From contig JAPKZP010000658.1 in the NCBI GenBank assembly GCA_026393735.1, forward strand, positions 1 through 8,721: a stretch of DNA of 8,721 nt, written 5' to 3'. Below are positions 6,321 through 8,721 of this stretch, in pieces; the stretch's first letter is position 1, and each line of letters opens with the position of its first letter. The notes under the pieces are model-generated. The model did no database searches. It saw only the letters and a program-made list of their open reading frames with translations, and was not told the DNA's origin. This DNA comes from Acidobacteriota bacterium. GTDB taxonomy: Bacteria; Acidobacteriota; Vicinamibacteria; Vicinamibacterales; JAKQTR01. The translations under genes were made by a program, and so were the position numbers.

Positions 6321-7498
6321 AGCGAATCCGATTGGAACAGATCGCCGTGTGGTCCCTCTACGGATTCGTGGGCGCCGAACAGGTGTCGATTGCCGCCGCG
6401 CAAATCCTGCTCGCCGTGATGGTGGTCACGTGGCTGGCGCTGCTGGCAACCGGCCGCGCGAGGTTTGCGGCGCCGCCTTTCTTCCGGCCGCTGCTCGTGT
6501 ATGCCGTGCTGACGGCAGTGTCGACGGCGTTCTCCGTCGACCCGCGGGCGAGCCTCATCGACGACAAGCAGTTGCTGCTGTACCTGGTGGTCCCCATCAC
6601 CTATGAGATCGCGCGTGGCGCACGCGCCCGGCGAGCGGCGGACGTGATCATCACCGTCGGCGCCGCCAGCGCGGCGTTCGGAATCATCCAGTACGGCATT
6701 CTCCACTACAACAACCTCGGGCAGCGTCCGCAAGGGTCGATGGGCCACTACATGACCTATTCCGGCCTCCTGATGATGGTGGCGACGACCGCCGCCGCCC
6801 GCCTGCTGTTCGAGAAGCGGGACTGGGTATGGCCCGCTGCCGTGATGCCGGCCTTGCTGGCGGCGCTGGTGCTGACCTTCACGCGCAGCGCCTGGGTGGG
6901 CGCGAGCGTGGCGATCGCCGCGCTCCTGCTGATGAAGGACTTCCGCCTGATCGGGGCACTGCCCGTGCTGATTGCGATTGGGATCGCGGTGGCTCCCCCG
7001 CAGGTCACGCAGCGCCTTTACTCGATGTTCGACCTGAAGGACCCGACCAGCCGCGACCGCGTCGCCATGGTGCGGGAAGGAGTGCGCATGATCGCGGCGG
7101 ATCCGCTCACGGGCATGGGTCCGAACATGGTCGAGCGGGAGTACGTCCGCTTCCGCGACACGGACTCGGTTCAACGCGTGAATCCGCACCTGCACAACGT
7201 GCCGCTGCAGATCGCGGCTGAGCGCGGCCTGCCGGCCCTCGCCGCGTGGTTGTGGTTCGTGACGAGCGCGGCGATGGGACTGTGGGGCCTCCTCAAGAAC
7301 GGCCGATTCAAGTTCCTGTCGGCCGCCGGCCTCGCCGCGATCGCCGGCATGCTGTCGGCGGGGCTGTTCGAGCACAATTTCGGCGACTCGGAGTTCCTGA
7401 TGCTGCTCCTGGTGCTCATCACGCTGCCGTTCGCGGCGCAACGCGCGGAACCGCTGGAAGCTGCCGGAACGGTCCCCGATGGAGGGCTGGCATCGTGA
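6317..7498 (+). CDS. O-antigen ligase / Wzy-type polymerase-like membrane protein
   Basis: 393 aa, an integral inner-membrane protein with about 10-12 hydrophobic segments. It has the Wzy_C (WaaL/Wzy/TupA superfamily) pattern: a hydrophobic helix followed by TFTRSAWVGA (187-196) with Arg190, then a periplasmic loop rich in charged residues (about 230-295) ending NPHLHNVPLQIAAERG (289-304), where His291 or His293 would match the conserved catalytic His of WaaL, and a late membrane helix after GLFEHNFGDSEF. The family joins undecaprenyl-linked glycan to the lipid A core (WaaL) or polymerises repeat units (Wzy); these cannot be separated by eye, but position between a core heptosyltransferase and a heptose kinase favours a ligase. 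The start ATG 6317 overlaps the GT9 stop by 4 bp and has only a weak purine tract upstream, so expression probably depends on coupling. It ends GTGA, overlapping the kinase start. Confidence 0.87.
   Translation: MKRIRLEQIAVWSLYGFVGAEQVSIAAAQILLAVMVVTWLALLATGRARFAAPPFFRPLLVYAVLTAVSTAFSVDPRASLIDDKQLLLYLVVPITYEIARGARARRAADVIITVGAASAAFGIIQYGILHYNNLGQRPQGSMGHYMTYSGLLMMVATTAAARLLFEKRDWVWPAAVMPALLAALVLTFTRSAWVGASVAIAALLLMKDFRLIGALPVLIAIGIAVAPPQVTQRLYSMFDLKDPTSRDRVAMVREGVRMIAADPLTGMGPNMVEREYVRFRDTDSVQRVNPHLHNVPLQIAAERGLPALAAWLWFVTSAAMGLWGLLKNGRFKFLSAAGLAAIAGMLSAGLFEHNFGDSEFLMLLLVLITLPFAAQRAEPLEAAGTVPDGGLAS
7481..7485 (+). promoter_or_regulatory. Ribosome binding site deciding the GTG start of the heptose kinase
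   Basis: GGAGG lies inside the end of the ligase gene, 9 nt before GTG 7495. It favours GTG 7495 over the in-frame ATG at 7510. Confidence 0.7.
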
Positions 7499-8487
7499 CC
7501 GGATCACCCATGCTGACGCCTGCACGGGCCCGGGCGATCGTCGATCGCTTTCCGGCGATGTGTGTGCTGATCGCCGGGGACGTGATGCTCGACCAGTTCG
7601 TGATCGGCCGCGTCAGCCGGATCTCCCCGGAGGCGCCGGTGCCGGTCGTCGAGCACGACCACGACGAGTACCGCGTCGGCGGCGCGGGCAACGTGGCCGC
7701 GAATGCGGCGGCGCTGGGAGGCCGGGTCGAACTCGTGGGCCTCGTCGGAACGGACCCGTCGGCGGACCGGCTGCGCCAGGAGCTGACGCGGCGGGCAATC
7801 GGCTGTGACAGCCTCGTGGTCGATGCGGACCGGCCCACCACGACCAAGCAGCGCATCGTCACGACGCGCAACCAGCAGGTGGCGCGCGTGGATTTCGAGA
7901 GCGATCGCGAGGCGTCCGGCACGATCGAACAGCAGTTGGTGGCGCAGCTGTGTGCCCACATCGACCGCGCCAGCGTCGTCGTGGTCTCCGACTACCTGAA
8001 GGGCGCGGTCACGAAGGCGCTCGTGGAGGCGGCGGTCGACCGCGCCCGGGCACGCCGCGTCCCGGTGCTGGTGGATCCGAAGATCCCGCACATCGAGTAC
8101 TACGCCGGCGCGACGCTTGTGACGCCGAACCATCACGAGGCGGAGATGGCGACGCACATGCGCATCCGCACCGACGAGGACGCGCGCCGCGCCGGGGGGG
8201 TGTTCCTGGAACGGGCGAAGTGCCAGGGCGTGCTCATCACGCGCGGGGAGCAGGGCATGTCGCTGCTCGACCCCGCCGGTGCAGCCCACTATCCTGCCGT
8301 GGCGCGGGAAGTGGCAGACGTCACCGGCGCGGGCGATACGGTGATCGCGACGGTCGCGCTCAGCCTGGCCGCCGGAGCGACGCTGGCCGAAGCCGCCCAA
8401 CTCGCGACCCATGCCGCCGGCATCGTCGTCGGCCGCTTCGGCCCGGCGACCGTGTCGCCGGACGAGCTCCTCGCCGAGTTTCGCTAG
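7495..8487 (+). CDS. hldA: D-glycero-beta-D-manno-heptose-7-phosphate kinase (RfaE1/HldA type)
   Basis: 330 aa, PfkB/ribokinase family. It phosphorylates D-glycero-beta-D-manno-heptose 7-phosphate with ATP to the 1,7-bisphosphate, an early step toward ADP-heptose in the cytosol. Visible: GDVMLDQFVIGRVSRISPEA (28-47) with the RISPEAPVPV segment typical of RfaE1; GGAGNVAANAAALGG (62-76); SDYLKGAVT (165-173); VDPK (193-196); TPNHHEAE (210-217); LITRGEQGMSLL (247-258); and the anion-hole/catalytic motif DVTGAGDT (275-282) with base Asp281. Length matches the kinase alone: the HldE C-terminal nucleotidyltransferase domain is absent, so a separate hldC/rfaE2 gene is expected elsewhere. The GTG start overlaps the ligase stop (GTGA) and has GGAGG 9 nt upstream. 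A run of seven G occurs at 8194-8200 with the frame intact. Confidence 0.94.
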   Translation: MTGSPMLTPARARAIVDRFPAMCVLIAGDVMLDQFVIGRVSRISPEAPVPVVEHDHDEYRVGGAGNVAANAAALGGRVELVGLVGTDPSADRLRQELTRRAIGCDSLVVDADRPTTTKQRIVTTRNQQVARVDFESDREASGTIEQQLVAQLCAHIDRASVVVVSDYLKGAVTKALVEAAVDRARARRVPVLVDPKIPHIEYYAGATLVTPNHHEAEMATHMRIRTDEDARRAGGVFLERAKCQGVLITRGEQGMSLLDPAGAAHYPAVAREVADVTGAGDTVIATVALSLAAGATLAEAAQLATHAAGIVVGRFGPATVSPDELLAEFR

Positions 8488-8497
8488 CCCCTGGATA

Positions 8498-8547
8498 GGG
8501 TCAGGCCTGAGGTCTTGCCATTTCCCTGTGCGGGGGTAAGGTCTGAC
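8498..8547. repeat. REP-like imperfect inverted repeat after hldA
   Basis: GTCAGGCCT (8500-8508) and AGGTCTGAC (8539-8547) pair over 9 bp with one G-T wobble and enclose about 30 nt. The left arm contains the perfect 10-bp palindrome TCAGGCCTGA (8501-8510), and AGGTCT recurs directly (8510-8515 and 8539-8544). This compact palindromic architecture between genes resembles REP/BIME-type intergenic repeats. Only one copy is in the window, so repetitiveness is inference. It may also end the hldA transcript, although no T-run follows. The element occupies most of the 75-bp gap 8488-8562. Confidence 0.5.
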
Positions 8548-8562
8548 GATGCGGGAGGCAAC

Positions 8563-8721
8563 ATGGTCACTCGGACGTACCTGGAACTGACAGACCCGAA
8601 CGCGTTCCGGCCGGCGTGGACGGACCTGCCGGATGTTCGTGTTGACCGCGTCGAAGGTTGCCCTCCTTCGTTCTACAGCTATCTCTATACAGAGATCGGG
8701 CGGGAGTACGGGTGGACGGAC
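8563..8721 (+). CDS. GNAT-type N-acetyltransferase, N-terminal part
   Basis: The first 53 codons of a gene running off the right edge. The protein begins MVTRTYLELTDPNAFRPAW and continues with a VDRVEGCPPSFYSYLYTEIG segment (about 27-46), then REYGWTD. The pattern YLExTDPxxxRPA, followed by CPxSFYxYLYxxIGxxYxW, is familiar from a group of GNAT-family acetyltransferases; the acetyl-CoA-binding region would lie beyond the window. The substrate is unknown. ATG 8563 has GGGAGG (8553-8558) 4 nt upstream, a little close but usable. It is 75 bp after hldA, separated by the REP-like repeat, so it is probably not part of the LPS unit. Confidence 0.7.
   Translation, partial: MVTRTYLELTDPNAFRPAWTDLPDVRVDRVEGCPPSFYSYLYTEIGREYGWTD

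Noticed and set aside
6224..7525. A 433-codon minus-strand frame opposite the ligase gene
   Set aside because: His/Arg/Gln-rich low-complexity translation, typical of the complement of a GC-rich membrane-protein gene.
7504..8412. A 302-codon minus-strand frame opposite hldA
   Set aside because: Shadow of the well-supported kinase; no motifs and no ribosome binding site.

Overview
This is a GC-rich, densely coding chromosomal window with six leftward genes and one tRNA on the left, five rightward genes on the right, and a single 82-bp divergent gap (4951-5032) between the two arms. The genes point to a Gram-negative bacterium with an outer membrane and heptose-containing lipopolysaccharide or lipo-oligosaccharide. 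They include a LolB-like lipoprotein, a GT9 heptosyltransferase-type enzyme, an O-antigen ligase-like membrane protein and an HldA/RfaE1-type heptose kinase. Gene order, protein style and GC content suggest a soil-type lineage such as Acidobacteriota (Vicinamibacteria-like). That placement is inference from general familiarity, not a database result.

Left arm, in transcription order from about 4950 down to 1: a large TPR-repeat protein, a LolB-like outer-membrane lipoprotein, ispE (isoprenoid precursor synthesis), tRNA-Gln(TTG), prs (PRPP synthase) and the start of rplY (ribosomal protein L25, cut by the window edge). The order lolB - ispE - tRNA-Gln - prs - rplY is the well-known housekeeping block of many Beta- and Gammaproteobacteria. 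TPR, lolB-like and ispE are tightly packed (4-bp gap, then a 4-bp ATGA overlap). The TPR protein starts in the middle of a repeat and has no signal peptide, which suggests its 5' end has been lost or misassembled.

Right arm: a small zinc-ribbon Trm112/YcaR-like protein with a good extended -10 promoter and a perfect Shine-Dalgarno sequence, then a GT9 glycosyltransferase that apparently starts at CTG, an O-antigen ligase/polymerase-like protein, and the heptose-7-phosphate kinase. The last three are joined by 4-bp stop/start overlaps (ATGA, GTGA). They form a translationally coupled outer-membrane glycan unit: the kinase works on the heptose precursor, the GT9 enzyme transfers a sugar to the core, and the ligase-like protein joins or polymerises glycan at the periplasmic face. 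After the kinase comes a short REP-like inverted-repeat element (8498-8547), then the first 53 codons of a GNAT-type acetyltransferase that runs off the window.

I see no mobile-element gene, CRISPR array, phage gene or defence system, and no wholly new system. The points worth a second look are the truncated TPR gene next to the divergent promoter, the CTG start, the REP-like element, and a short poly-G tract in the heptose kinase gene.
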